A stretch of 5,869 nt of DNA, from contig JAXHUM010000117.1 in assembly GCA_034189325.1 (NCBI GenBank), positions 1-5,869 of the forward strand. The letters are read 5' to 3'. The notes below the pieces were generated by a model that saw nothing but the letters and a program-made list of their open reading frames with translations, was not told where the DNA came from and made no database searches. Below, piece after piece: positions 1-5,737 of the stretch (the first letter of the stretch is position 1; each line of letters opens with the position of its first letter). This DNA is from JAXHUM01 sp034189325. GTDB taxonomy: Bacteria > Desulfobacterota > DSM-4660 > Desulfatiglandales > Desulfatiglandaceae. The position numbers and the translations under genes were made by a program.

Positions 1-179
1 TCATCAAAAAGATCCTCAACCACCTGGGATTGTGGGCGGTTAAGGCCCGCCCTCCACCCAAAGCGAATTCACCACCAATGACTCCGGAGTATCATATCGA
101 CTATACGGATTCTCAACTTCCGGTGTCTAATAATTTCCTTTATGTGGACCCGGCCTACTCGGAGATTTCCCCTTTCTGA
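1..179 (+). CDS. IS91-family transposase, C-terminal end (cut by window edge)
   Basis: The frame is open from the first bases (first full codon at 3) to the TGA at 177-179, giving 58 residues. It begins IKKILNHLGLWAVKARPPPK and continues with a YHIDY stretch and a YVDPAYSEISPF terminus. The IxKILxHLGLW...RPPP signature is, from memory, typical of the C-terminus of Y2 rolling-circle transposases of the IS91 family (Pfam Y2_Tnp type). The two catalytic tyrosines and the N-terminal zinc-binding region would lie to the left, outside the window, so integrity cannot be judged. Its last 20 codons recur at 5492-5554. It converges on the minus-strand metabolic cluster. The family call is by recognition of the tail only and was not checked by a search. 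Confidence 0.72.
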   Translation, partial: IKKILNHLGLWAVKARPPPKANSPPMTPEYHIDYTDSQLPVSNNFLYVDPAYSEISPF

Positions 180-415
180 TTTTTGAATTAAGAATCGGGT
201 TCAACGGGTTCCTTTACTCAAATTTCCACAATTTCCAGATCTCCCCGCGTCATAGGAGCGCGTGACACGCTCACGACATCCAGGCTCGCCCTGAACTGAG
301 ACCTCCATATTGAGGCCCCGTGTTGCGACCACAAGATCCTGCTGTTAGATTTTCCTTGAGCCCCAAGGCCATTTTACCTATACTTTACTCCAGAAAAAGA
401 GAGTTCTTATCAGCA
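116..415 (+). repeat. Long direct repeat, copy 1 (300 bp)
   Basis: Positions 116-415 align with 5491-5735 in the same orientation. They share the last 20 transposase codons and the downstream non-coding DNA with scattered substitutions. The length difference is fully accounted for by one 55-bp block (223-277) present only here. The high but imperfect identity (for example GAATTAAG against AAAAAAAC just after the stop codon) indicates that the copies are not from a very recent duplication. Confidence 0.88.
223..277. other. 55-bp block with nested dyad symmetry, unique to repeat copy 1
   Basis: This block lies between ACTCAAA and ATCCAGGCTC and is absent from the second copy (5597/5598). It contains GAGCG (256-260) facing CGCTC (268-272) across a 7-nt loop. 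Overlapping it is GCGTG-A-CACGC (260-270), and CGTGA (261-265) faces TCACG (271-275). An ATTTCCA direct repeat lies at 222-228 and 231-237. Subterminal stem-loops are expected at rolling-circle origins, so this may be part of oriIS. A function is inferred only from position and symmetry. Confidence 0.4.
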
Positions 416-449
416 TCAGCTATCAGCTTTTCCTCTCCTCTGATGACCT

Positions 450-1637
450 TTATCCCTTCTCATTCCCGAATATGGCCACAGCGCTAAGCTGAGGTGGCCC
501 GCCGAATGTATGTGACAAACCGCGATTGGCATTTTTTATCTGGCGTTCCGGCAGGTCCGCTTTGTGCTGGAGCTGTTTATAGACCTCGTATGTCATTCGC
601 AGCCCGCTTGCCCCCACAGGATGGCCAAAACACTTCAACCCCCCGTCGCTGTTTACAGGAAGCCCCCCCTCAAGTTCAAAGAAGCCGGAGTCTATGTCTT
701 CCTTGGCCCTTCCCCTCAGGCTGAAGCCGAAGTCTTCGTATATGGCTAATTCGGTTATACTGAAACAGTCATGGACCTCGGCCAGGTCAATCTCTTCCCT
801 GGGGTTCTTGATGCCTGCCATTTCGTAGGCCTGTCTGGAGGAATTCTTCAATGCCTCGAAACTGGTCCATCCGAACTCAGGCCTTGTATGAGGGAGCCCC
901 GCGTCCATTGAGATCCCGAACCCCTTAATATAGATGGGATCATCACAAAACCTCTTTGCAATATCTGCCTTGGCCAGTATAGCGCATGCGGATCCGTCAC
1001 TGTTTCCGCAACAGTCAAAGAGACCCAAGGGGTAGGCTATTATGGGTGCGTTTACGACCTTATCCAATGTTATCTTGTTGCGGAAATGGGCCTTTGGACA
1101 CATGCTTCCGTTTCGATGGTTCTTTACTGCGATTTTTCCTATGGTTTCCTTCCCTTCTTCCATGGAAAGACCGTACTTGTTGAAATAACTTGTAGCGATC
1201 AGACCGAAGGAGCCAGGCGCTGTTCTCCGGGCCTCGTACACCGGGTTCATACCACGGCCGGTCCCAAGACCGGGATAACCTGTGTCTTTCAGTTTTTCAA
1301 CACCTATGGCCATGACAACATCGTAGACCCCGGATGCCACGGCGAGGGCTGCTTCAATCAGAGCTATGTGACCGGCTGTGCACCAGTTCTCATTTCTGAT
1401 TATAGGGATATTTGTGAGTTTCAGGGTATCTGCGATGGTTGATCCTGCAATCCCATTGACCGGGGCATACATCTGGCCGACCCAGCAGGCCTCAATGTCA
1501 TCGGGCCCCACCCCGGCATCTTCATAGGCCTCATATGCTGATTCAACAGCGAGATCTCCTGCTCCCAGACCCCACCTCTCACCAAATTTTGAACATCCCA
1601 TCCCAACGATTGCAACTTTGTCTTTGATACTACCCAT
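450..1637 (-). CDS. SCP2/SCP-x-type thiolase (acetyl-CoA acetyltransferase-like)
   Basis: A 395-residue thiolase-fold enzyme of normal length for the non-decarboxylating SCP2-type family. It probably cleaves a 3-oxoacyl-CoA with CoA, or condenses acyl-CoAs, in the cytoplasm. The nucleophile is Cys86 in NENWCTAGH. The VHDCFSITE segment (289-297) and the GGLKCFGHPVGASG segment (332-345, His339) supply the usual active-site His motifs. The C-terminus has LSHTFGG rather than the CxG loop of classical thiolases, as in other SCP2 types. The ATG at 1637 is backed by GGAGGAG at 1644-1650, six bases upstream. It overlaps the stop of the upstream HMGCS-like/DUF35 gene by 8 bases (ATGGGTAG), implying translational coupling and probably a complex. 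Such thiolase-DUF35 pairs include archaeal acetoacetyl-CoA thiolase, BbsAB of anaerobic toluene degradation and the Ltp2-ChsH2 steroid retro-aldolase, so aldolase activity is an alternative. The substrate is unknown. Confidence 0.88.
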   Translation of the reverse strand: MGSIKDKVAIVGMGCSKFGERWGLGAGDLAVESAYEAYEDAGVGPDDIEACWVGQMYAPVNGIAGSTIADTLKLTNIPIIRNENWCTAGHIALIEAALAVASGVYDVVMAIGVEKLKDTGYPGLGTGRGMNPVYEARRTAPGSFGLIATSYFNKYGLSMEEGKETIGKIAVKNHRNGSMCPKAHFRNKITLDKVVNAPIIAYPLGLFDCCGNSDGSACAILAKADIAKRFCDDPIYIKGFGISMDAGLPHTRPEFGWTSFEALKNSSRQAYEMAGIKNPREEIDLAEVHDCFSITELAIYEDFGFSLRGRAKEDIDSGFFELEGGLPVNSDGGLKCFGHPVGASGLRMTYEVYKQLQHKADLPERQIKNANRGLSHTFGGPPQLSAVAIFGNEKG

Positions 1638-3069
1638 GATTAGCTCCTCCGTTCCTCAAAGGCCGACATTTCCAAAAGTAATTGTGGAAATTTGCGCCTT
1701 CATAAATCCTTCTAAAGGTAAACTCAACAGGCAGCCCAACTTTCACCTCCTGAGGATTACAGTCAGTCATCATAAGATAAAATCTGGTGCCATCTTCAGT
1801 CTCAAGCACGGTCTGCACCACAACAGGGTCGTCACTCCTACCTGCAAGTTGATCCCTTGTAAAAGTAAAGACCTTTCCACGGCTATCGGAGTAACGGACC
1901 TTTTCATATTCATCCTTGCTACGGCATTTGGAGCAGATCCTCTGAACAGGAAATTGGGTGCTGCCACATTTTTTACATCTGCTTCCGTAGCACCTAAGGA
2001 TGCTCTCCTGGTCCCTCCAGTAAGCTGAAGCAGAGGGAAAGAGGCGAAACGGTTCTCCGCTGGCTGCTTCGACTATCCCCCTGAAACTCAACATTTTTTG
2101 ATAGGAGGATAGATCCGCTTTGCTTTGTAAATGGCCTTTTATACCGCGAGCGTTTTTCAGATTTCCTATCTCTTCAGTGACCTTCAGTATAAGAGCGTCT
2201 GCCCCATCCCCATAGCTTGCAGCCAGGATCGTATCTCCAGGGCTGGCCTCTTCAAGCGCCGAAATAAGGAGCATCAAAGGATGGGCTACACCACAATGTC
2301 CGAGAGAACCGAGCAATGAATCCTGAAGCTGAGAGTCAGGATCAAAGCCGAGTTTCTTGGCAAGGCTCATGGATGATCTGTAGTCAGGAGATGGGATTAC
2401 AGCCTTTGAAATACGTGAGGCCTCCATCCCGGACCGGCTTAAAACGCCTGAGATGGCTTCAGCCATGGAGGACATGTAACCCTCGGTCAGGATAAAGCGA
2501 CCCTCTCCCGTCCTGACAAACATGTCGTCATCGTTCCTCCACACATCGGTTATCTCCCTGTTGATTGATAATGAGGCTTCAATCGTGGCAACAACCCCAT
2601 CGCTGCCAACAAGGAGCGCGGCCGATCCATCACCAAAGAGCTGCTCCTGATCGGAACGTGGATAGGCTAGTCGGCAATCCGCTGCCGTTACCAGGACGCT
2701 GGCTGCCGTCCCAGCTTTAACAGTGTCCCGTGCCGCCATCAAAGCAGAGGTTCCTGAGCGGAGGGAATTTGCAAAGTCAGCGGTCACGACATCGCTTCGA
2801 AAATCGAGTACGGTGGCGGCCAACCCTGCAGAAAGCTTCTCCTTATAAGGGGCGCTGGTAGTGGCAAAGAAGAGCCCGTCGATTTTGCCTCTGTCAAATC
2901 CCCCTAAACAGTCAGTCCCGGCCGCCACGGCCATGGTCAAGGAGTCTTCATCGTTGTTTGCAACGCTCCTTTCTCCCCTCAACGAGCCTCTTTCCCATGC
3001 TTTGGCAATCAAATCACGCTTGATTCTGTAGATGGGAATATACGCACCAAAAGAAGTAATCCCTATCAT
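1630..3069 (-). CDS. HMG-CoA synthase-like protein fused to DUF35 zinc-ribbon/OB-fold domain
   Basis: 479 residues in two parts. Residues 1-300 are a thiolase-superfamily domain close to archaeal/bacterial HMG-CoA synthases: N-terminal GITSFGAYIPIYRIK, GDGSAALLVG near 146-155, and AASYGDGADALIL near 284-294. Residues 355-470 are a DUF35 module: a rubredoxin-like zinc ribbon with Cys365, Cys368, Cys379 and Cys382, then a beta-rich OB-fold. By alignment to archaeal HMGCS from memory, the catalytic triad is gone: Glu corresponds to Thr71 (ATTSAPY), the FACKAGT cysteine region reads FANSLRSGT (99-107) with no Cys, and the His of FHQPNGK corresponds to Pro226. It is therefore unlikely to make HMG-CoA and may be a scaffold or acyl-CoA-binding partner of the thiolase encoded directly downstream. 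In archaea the thiolase, DUF35 and HMGCS are separate proteins of one complex; here two are fused. The start is supported by GGGAGG 8 bases upstream. Confidence 0.85.
   Translation of the reverse strand: MIGITSFGAYIPIYRIKRDLIAKAWERGSLRGERSVANNDEDSLTMAVAAGTDCLGGFDRGKIDGLFFATTSAPYKEKLSAGLAATVLDFRSDVVTADFANSLRSGTSALMAARDTVKAGTAASVLVTAADCRLAYPRSDQEQLFGDGSAALLVGSDGVVATIEASLSINREITDVWRNDDDMFVRTGEGRFILTEGYMSSMAEAISGVLSRSGMEASRISKAVIPSPDYRSSMSLAKKLGFDPDSQLQDSLLGSLGHCGVAHPLMLLISALEEASPGDTILAASYGDGADALILKVTEEIGNLKNARGIKGHLQSKADLSSYQKMLSFRGIVEAASGEPFRLFPSASAYWRDQESILRCYGSRCKKCGSTQFPVQRICSKCRSKDEYEKVRYSDSRGKVFTFTRDQLAGRSDDPVVVQTVLETEDGTRFYLMMTDCNPQEVKVGLPVEFTFRRIYEGANFHNYFWKCRPLRNGGANHG
1644..1650 (-). 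promoter_or_regulatory. Strong ribosome binding site of the thiolase gene
   Basis: GGAGGAG on the minus strand, six bases before the ATG at 1637. It lies inside the last codons of the HMGCS-like gene, so the thiolase start is set by this site and its translation is likely coupled to the upstream gene. Confidence 0.75.
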
Positions 3070-3077
3070 ATTTTTTT

Positions 3078-3083
3078 CCTCCC
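3078..3083 (-). promoter_or_regulatory. Ribosome binding site of the HMGCS-like/DUF35 gene
   Basis: GGGAGG on the minus strand with an A-rich 8-base spacer to the ATG at 3069. It lies only 7 bases from the inner edge of the MITE-like element (3091), which therefore left the site intact. Confidence 0.72.
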
Positions 3084-3084
3084 A

Positions 3085-3090
3085 GTTATT
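3085..3090. repeat. Putative 6-bp target-site duplication, copy next to HMGCS-like gene
   Basis: GTTATT directly abuts the left inverted repeat of the MITE-like element. Its partner is at 3194-3199. It is AT-rich and lies in the spacer between two genes, as expected of an insertion site. Confidence 0.55.
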
Positions 3091-3193
3091 TGATGCATTC
3101 GTAAAAAGTCAAAAATGAGAACTTCGCACCTAATGATGTCAACAGGTTACCCCTACCGAAAAGGCCAAATTCGGACTTTTTACGAGACCATCA
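3091..3193. mobile_element. 103-bp MITE-like element with 20-bp terminal inverted repeats
   Basis: The ends 3091-3110 and 3174-3193 are inverted repeats matching at 17 of 20 positions, including a perfect 12-bp core TCGTAAAAAGTC / GACTTTTTACGA (3099-3110 and 3174-3185). The element is flanked by GTTATT at 3085-3090 and 3194-3199, flush with the inverted repeats, which reads as a 6-bp target duplication. The identity extends to 12 bp (CAGTTATTTGAT at 3083-3094 and 3192-3203), so the exact boundary is ambiguous. It has no coding capacity. It occupies most of the 164-bp gap between the mutase stop and the HMGCS-like start. Removing the element and one GTTATT would leave a 55-bp spacer. The long-range inverted repeat could also fold in mRNA and act as an attenuator between the two genes. 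Confidence 0.68.
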
Positions 3194-3199
3194 GTTATT
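3194..3199. repeat. Putative 6-bp target-site duplication, copy next to mutase gene
   Basis: GTTATT directly abuts the right inverted repeat of the MITE-like element and is identical to 3085-3090. Confidence 0.55.
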
Positions 3200-3233
3200 T
3201 GATTAATGTATCGACTGCTTCCATATATCCTTA

Positions 3234-4886
3234 TCATAAGGTTCCAGCGGCATGGTATTTGCCAAAGACCTCGCGGAGAACATCACAGATCTCCCCTAAT
3301 GTGGCATAGGCCCTGACCGCTTCCATAAAGTGGGGCATCAGGTTGTCCTCTCCCTGGGCCGCCTCTTTGACGGCCCTCAGGACTGATCTAACCTGATCGT
3401 TGTTTCTGGACTCCTTCAAAGAGCGCAGCTTTTCCTTTTGTCTCCGGGCAACCTCGGGATCTGACTTGAATAGTGCTGAATCCAGCTTTTCATCAACCGT
3501 GAACTTATTGACGCCTACCACCGTTCTTCTGTTTTCTTCAATCTCCTTTTGTATTTCATAGGCTCGACGCTCGATCTCCTTCTGTATGAAACCCTTCTCT
3601 ATTGCAGGTATGGCCCCTCCCATATCGGCTATTTCGGCCATCAGGGCCTTTATCTCCTTTTCCATCTTTCTTGTTAAGGTCTCCACATAATAGGAGCCTC
3701 CTAAGGGGTCAACCGTGTCTGTGACTCCGGCCTCATGGGCCAGAATCTGCTGCGTTCTAAGACTGAGCCTGACAGATTTTTCCGTTGGGATGGCAAGGGC
3801 TTCGTCAAAGGAACAAGCAGCCAGTGATTGGGCGCCTCCCAAGACTGCGGCCAGGGCCTGATAGGCGACACGAATCAGGTTGTTTTCCGGCTGTTGGGCC
3901 GTGAGACTCACCCCTGATGTCTGGGTGTGAAATCGGAGCATCCACGATTTGGGATTCTTTGCCTTGTATCTGTTACGTAGGAGGTCTGCCCAGACCTTCC
4001 TCGCAGCGCGATACTTGGCTACCTCTTCGAAGATTTTGTTGTGGGTATTGAAGATCCAGCTTATCCTCGGGGCGAATGAGTCTATGTCCAGTCCTGCTTT
4101 AAGGCCTGCGTCTATATATGCAATGGCGTTCGAAAAGCTGAAGGCAATCTCCTGGACTGCCGAGCAGCCCGCTTCGCGCATGTGATACCCCCCCACGTTT
4201 ATGGTATTCCATAGCGGGACATGTTTGCTGCAAAATTCAAAGATATCGGTTATCAATCGGATAGAGGGCCTTGGAGGAAATATATACGTTCCCCTGGCAG
4301 TGTATTCCTTGAGGATGTCGTTCTGGATCGTGCCTCGAAGCTTTTCTGAAGGGATACCCTGTTTTTCAGCTACCACCACATACATTGCCAGCAGGATTCC
4401 GGCAGGGGCATTAATGGTCATGGAGGTAGAGATCTTGTCAAGGGAGAGGCCATCAAAGATGATCTCCATATCCTGAAGGGAATCCACGGCCACCCCCACC
4501 TTCCCCACCTCTCCCTCGCTCAGGGCACTATCAGAGTCGTAACCAATCTGTGTTGGGAGGTCAAAGGCCACGGAAAGGCCCGTCTGCCCCTGTTCCAGCA
4601 GATATCTATACCTTTTGTTGGTCTCTTCAGCAGTTCCAAAACCGGAATATTGCCTCATTGTCCATTGCCGGCCCAAATACATGGTTGGATGAACCCCTCG
4701 CACAAAGGGGAACTCACCTGGAAAGCCTATATCAGAAAGATAGTCCAAATCCTCGAGGTTCTCAGGTGTGTATAACATTTCAACCGGGTCTCCCCAATCA
4801 GAAAGACGCTCTCCTACGGGCTTCTTCAGCGAGTCTTCAGCCCAACATCTCTTCTCCTCTCGAATCCTGTCAATATCGTTGTTCAT
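3234..4886 (-). CDS. Methylmalonyl-CoA mutase-type large (catalytic) subunit
   Basis: 550 residues, the length of the large subunit of split B12-dependent acyl-CoA mutases. It holds the substrate-binding TIM barrel but ends at about FGKYHAAGTL with no C-terminal B12 domain (no DxHxxG), so a small cobalamin-binding subunit must be encoded elsewhere. Family motifs: PTMYLGRQWTMRQYSGFGTAEETN (67-90), FDLPTQIGYDSD (108-119), TIQNDILKEY (186-195), GYHMREAG (233-240, His235 matching the catalytic His244 of the Propionibacterium enzyme) and VVGVNKF (456-462). Tyr80 and Arg198 correspond to Tyr89 and Arg207 of methylmalonyl-CoA mutase. Isobutyryl-CoA mutase has Phe/Gln and 2-hydroxyisobutyryl-CoA mutase Ile/Gln there, so a carboxylated substrate is favoured: methylmalonyl-, ethylmalonyl- or alkylsuccinyl-CoA. 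The usual SLHTNS motif reads SLAACS (354-359). It radically rearranges the carbon skeleton via adenosylcobalamin. The start has AGGATAGG a few bases upstream. Confidence 0.9.
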   Translation of the reverse strand: MNNDIDRIREEKRCWAEDSLKKPVGERLSDWGDPVEMLYTPENLEDLDYLSDIGFPGEFPFVRGVHPTMYLGRQWTMRQYSGFGTAEETNKRYRYLLEQGQTGLSVAFDLPTQIGYDSDSALSEGEVGKVGVAVDSLQDMEIIFDGLSLDKISTSMTINAPAGILLAMYVVVAEKQGIPSEKLRGTIQNDILKEYTARGTYIFPPRPSIRLITDIFEFCSKHVPLWNTINVGGYHMREAGCSAVQEIAFSFSNAIAYIDAGLKAGLDIDSFAPRISWIFNTHNKIFEEVAKYRAARKVWADLLRNRYKAKNPKSWMLRFHTQTSGVSLTAQQPENNLIRVAYQALAAVLGGAQSLAACSFDEALAIPTEKSVRLSLRTQQILAHEAGVTDTVDPLGGSYYVETLTRKMEKEIKALMAEIADMGGAIPAIEKGFIQKEIERRAYEIQKEIEENRRTVVGVNKFTVDEKLDSALFKSDPEVARRQKEKLRSLKESRNNDQVRSVLRAVKEAAQGEDNLMPHFMEAVRAYATLGEICDVLREVFGKYHAAGTL

Positions 4887-4904
4887 CTAGAACCTATCCT
4901 CGTC

Positions 4905-4933
4905 CTTTAAGGTTGATGTTATTGGGAAGTCAA
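4905..4933 (-). promoter_or_regulatory. Weak candidate sigma70-type promoter before the mutase gene
   Basis: On the minus strand TTGACT (4928-4933), 17 bases, then TTAAAG (4905-4910). The -35 match is good and the -10 match is poor. The predicted transcript would start about a dozen bases before the mutase ATG, leaving just room for its ribosome binding site. If real, it would let the mutase and the downstream genes be expressed despite the truncated hydratase and the repeat upstream. Confidence 0.22.
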
Positions 4934-4962
4934 AAAGCTTAGAGTTTCCAGCAAAGAAACCT

Positions 4963-4980
4963 GGCCTGAAAGAGCAGGCC
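4963..4980. terminator. Small hairpin between hydratase fragment and mutase gene
   Basis: GGCCTG (4963-4968) and CAGGCC (4975-4980) form a perfect 6-bp GC-rich stem with a 6-nt loop, 17 bases past the hydratase stop codon. On the minus strand it is followed by AGGTTTCTTT, which is not a clean U-run, so it may be a weak terminator, an attenuator or an mRNA end stabiliser. The stretch 4887-4996 otherwise holds no gene. Confidence 0.35.
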
Positions 4981-4996
4981 TTCAGTTAACCCAAAG

Positions 4997-5488
4997 CTAC
5001 TCTCCCTTGAATTCCGGCCTCCTTTTTTTAAAAAATGCCTTCATCCCTTCAGCGCGGTCCTTGCTAGAAAAAAGGAGGCATTCTACCATGGCCTCATAGG
5101 CCAGGCTGGCGCTCAGACTCACATTCTTGCCCATATTAATCGATTCCTTGGCCCACTTAAGGGCGAGGGGGCTCTGCTTGGCTATGCGGGCTGCAATATC
5201 CATGGTTACCGATTCAAGCTTTTCGGGGGGGCACATTTTGTTGATCAGCCCCAGCCTGAAGGCCTCTTCAGCATCGATAATATTCCCTGTAAATATCAGT
5301 TCCTTTGCCATGCTATCACCAATTAGCCTGGCGAGCCTCTGGGTCCCTCCGCCCCCGGGAATAATACCGAGCAAAATCTCGGGCTGTCCGAACTTGGCCG
5401 AGCCTGAGGCGATACGCATGTCACACGCCATGGACAGTTCGAGCCCTGCTCCAAGGCAAAGGCCCTGGATCATCGCTATTGTCGGCTT
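4997..5488 (-). pseudogene. Enoyl-CoA hydratase/isomerase, 5'-truncated remnant
   Basis: The C-terminal 163 residues or so of a crotonase-family protein that is normally about 260. Homology begins at KPTIAMIQGLCLGAGLELSM, the middle of the fold, and stops abruptly at 5488, where an in-frame stop (5489-5491) and the IS91-like repeat begin. About 95 N-terminal residues are missing, including the first oxyanion-hole segment (the AGADL-type motif). Both catalytic acids are kept: Glu in GAGLEL and Glu in FGQPEILLG, counterparts of Glu144 and Glu164 of rat enoyl-CoA hydratase. PGGGGTQRL and a normal C-terminus (FFKKRRPEFKGE) follow. The first in-frame ATG (5473) lies inside the conserved core, codes for the Met of IAMIQG and has no Shine-Dalgarno sequence, so a functional short protein is unlikely. 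The intact gene would have hydrated a 2-enoyl-CoA in the same pathway as the mutase and thiolase. Confidence 0.85.
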
Positions 5489-5490
5489 TT

Positions 5491-5735
5491 ACTTCCGGTG
5501 TCTGATAATTTTCTTTATGTGGACCCGGCCTACTCAGAGATTTCCCCTTTCTGATTTTTAAAAAAACAATCGGGTTCAACGGGTTCCTTTACTCAAAATC
5601 CAGGCTCGCCCTGAACTGACACCTCCATATTGAAGCCCCCCGTTGGGACCACAATATCTTGATGTCAGATTCTTCTTGAGCCCCAAGGCCATTTTACCTA
5701 TATTTTGCTCCAGAAAAAGCGAGTTCTTATCAGCA
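5491..5735 (+). mobile_element. IS91-like 3' end remnant, copy 2 of the direct repeat (245 bp)
   Basis: Copy of 116-415 in the same orientation, lacking 223-277 of copy 1. It starts within the transposase gene and ends at the same GAGTTCTTATCAGCA (GTTC at 5723-5726), beyond which the flanks differ. It has only 20 transposase codons, so it cannot move by itself, though it could still act as an ori-side end for a transposase supplied elsewhere. It abuts the broken end of the enoyl-CoA hydratase gene. Confidence 0.82.
5492..5554 (+). pseudogene. IS91-family transposase, last 20 codons only
   Basis: Codes for LPVSDNFLYVDPAYSEISPF and a TGA stop, in frame with and nearly identical to the end of the transposase at 117-179. 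The frame to the left runs antisense through the hydratase remnant, so the rest of the transposase gene is missing. Confidence 0.78.
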
Positions 5736-5737
5736 AG

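Larger units (their letters stand above)
1..415 (+). mobile_element. IS91-like element, 3' (ori-side) end
   Basis: This is the transposase tail plus about 236 bp of non-coding DNA, ending where the sequence shared with the right-hand copy stops (GAGTTCTTATCAGCA, to position 415). In the IS91 family the origin of rolling-circle transfer (oriIS) lies 3' of the transposase gene, and insertion occurs next to a GTTC or CTTG tetranucleotide. A GTTC is present at 403-406, so the true end could be there or at 415. No terminal inverted repeat or target duplication is expected for this family, and none is seen. The remainder of the element lies left of the window. The stretch 180-449 has no gene. Confidence 0.6.

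Noticed and set aside
416..449. Terminator for the minus-strand operon after the thiolase stop
   Set aside because: Only weak ATCAG/CTGAT pairings without a GC stem or T-run; cannot be supported.
494..749. Plus-strand open frames of 61-76 codons opposite the thiolase
   Set aside because: They are antisense to strongly conserved thiolase motifs, have unlikely composition (Pro/Arg/Cys-rich) and no ribosome binding site or family signature.
1618..2028. Plus-strand open frame of 136 codons
   Set aside because: It is the antisense shadow of the DUF35 zinc-ribbon region of the HMGCS-like gene; no recognisable protein features.
3230..3240. CTTAT-C-ATAAG palindrome over the mutase stop codon
   Set aside because: Too short, AT-rich and lacking a loop or U-run for a terminator; likely chance.
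4949..5473. Reading the hydratase remnant as a complete gene starting at the ATG at 5473
   Set aside because: That Met lies within the conserved KPTIAMIQG strand, five homologous residues lie upstream of it, there is no ribosome binding site, and about 95 residues are missing against the family.
5127..5561. Plus-strand open frame of 144 codons across hydratase and repeat
   Set aside because: Most of it is antisense to the conserved hydratase core. It enters the repeat in a different frame from the transposase tail, so it is a by-product of the junction.
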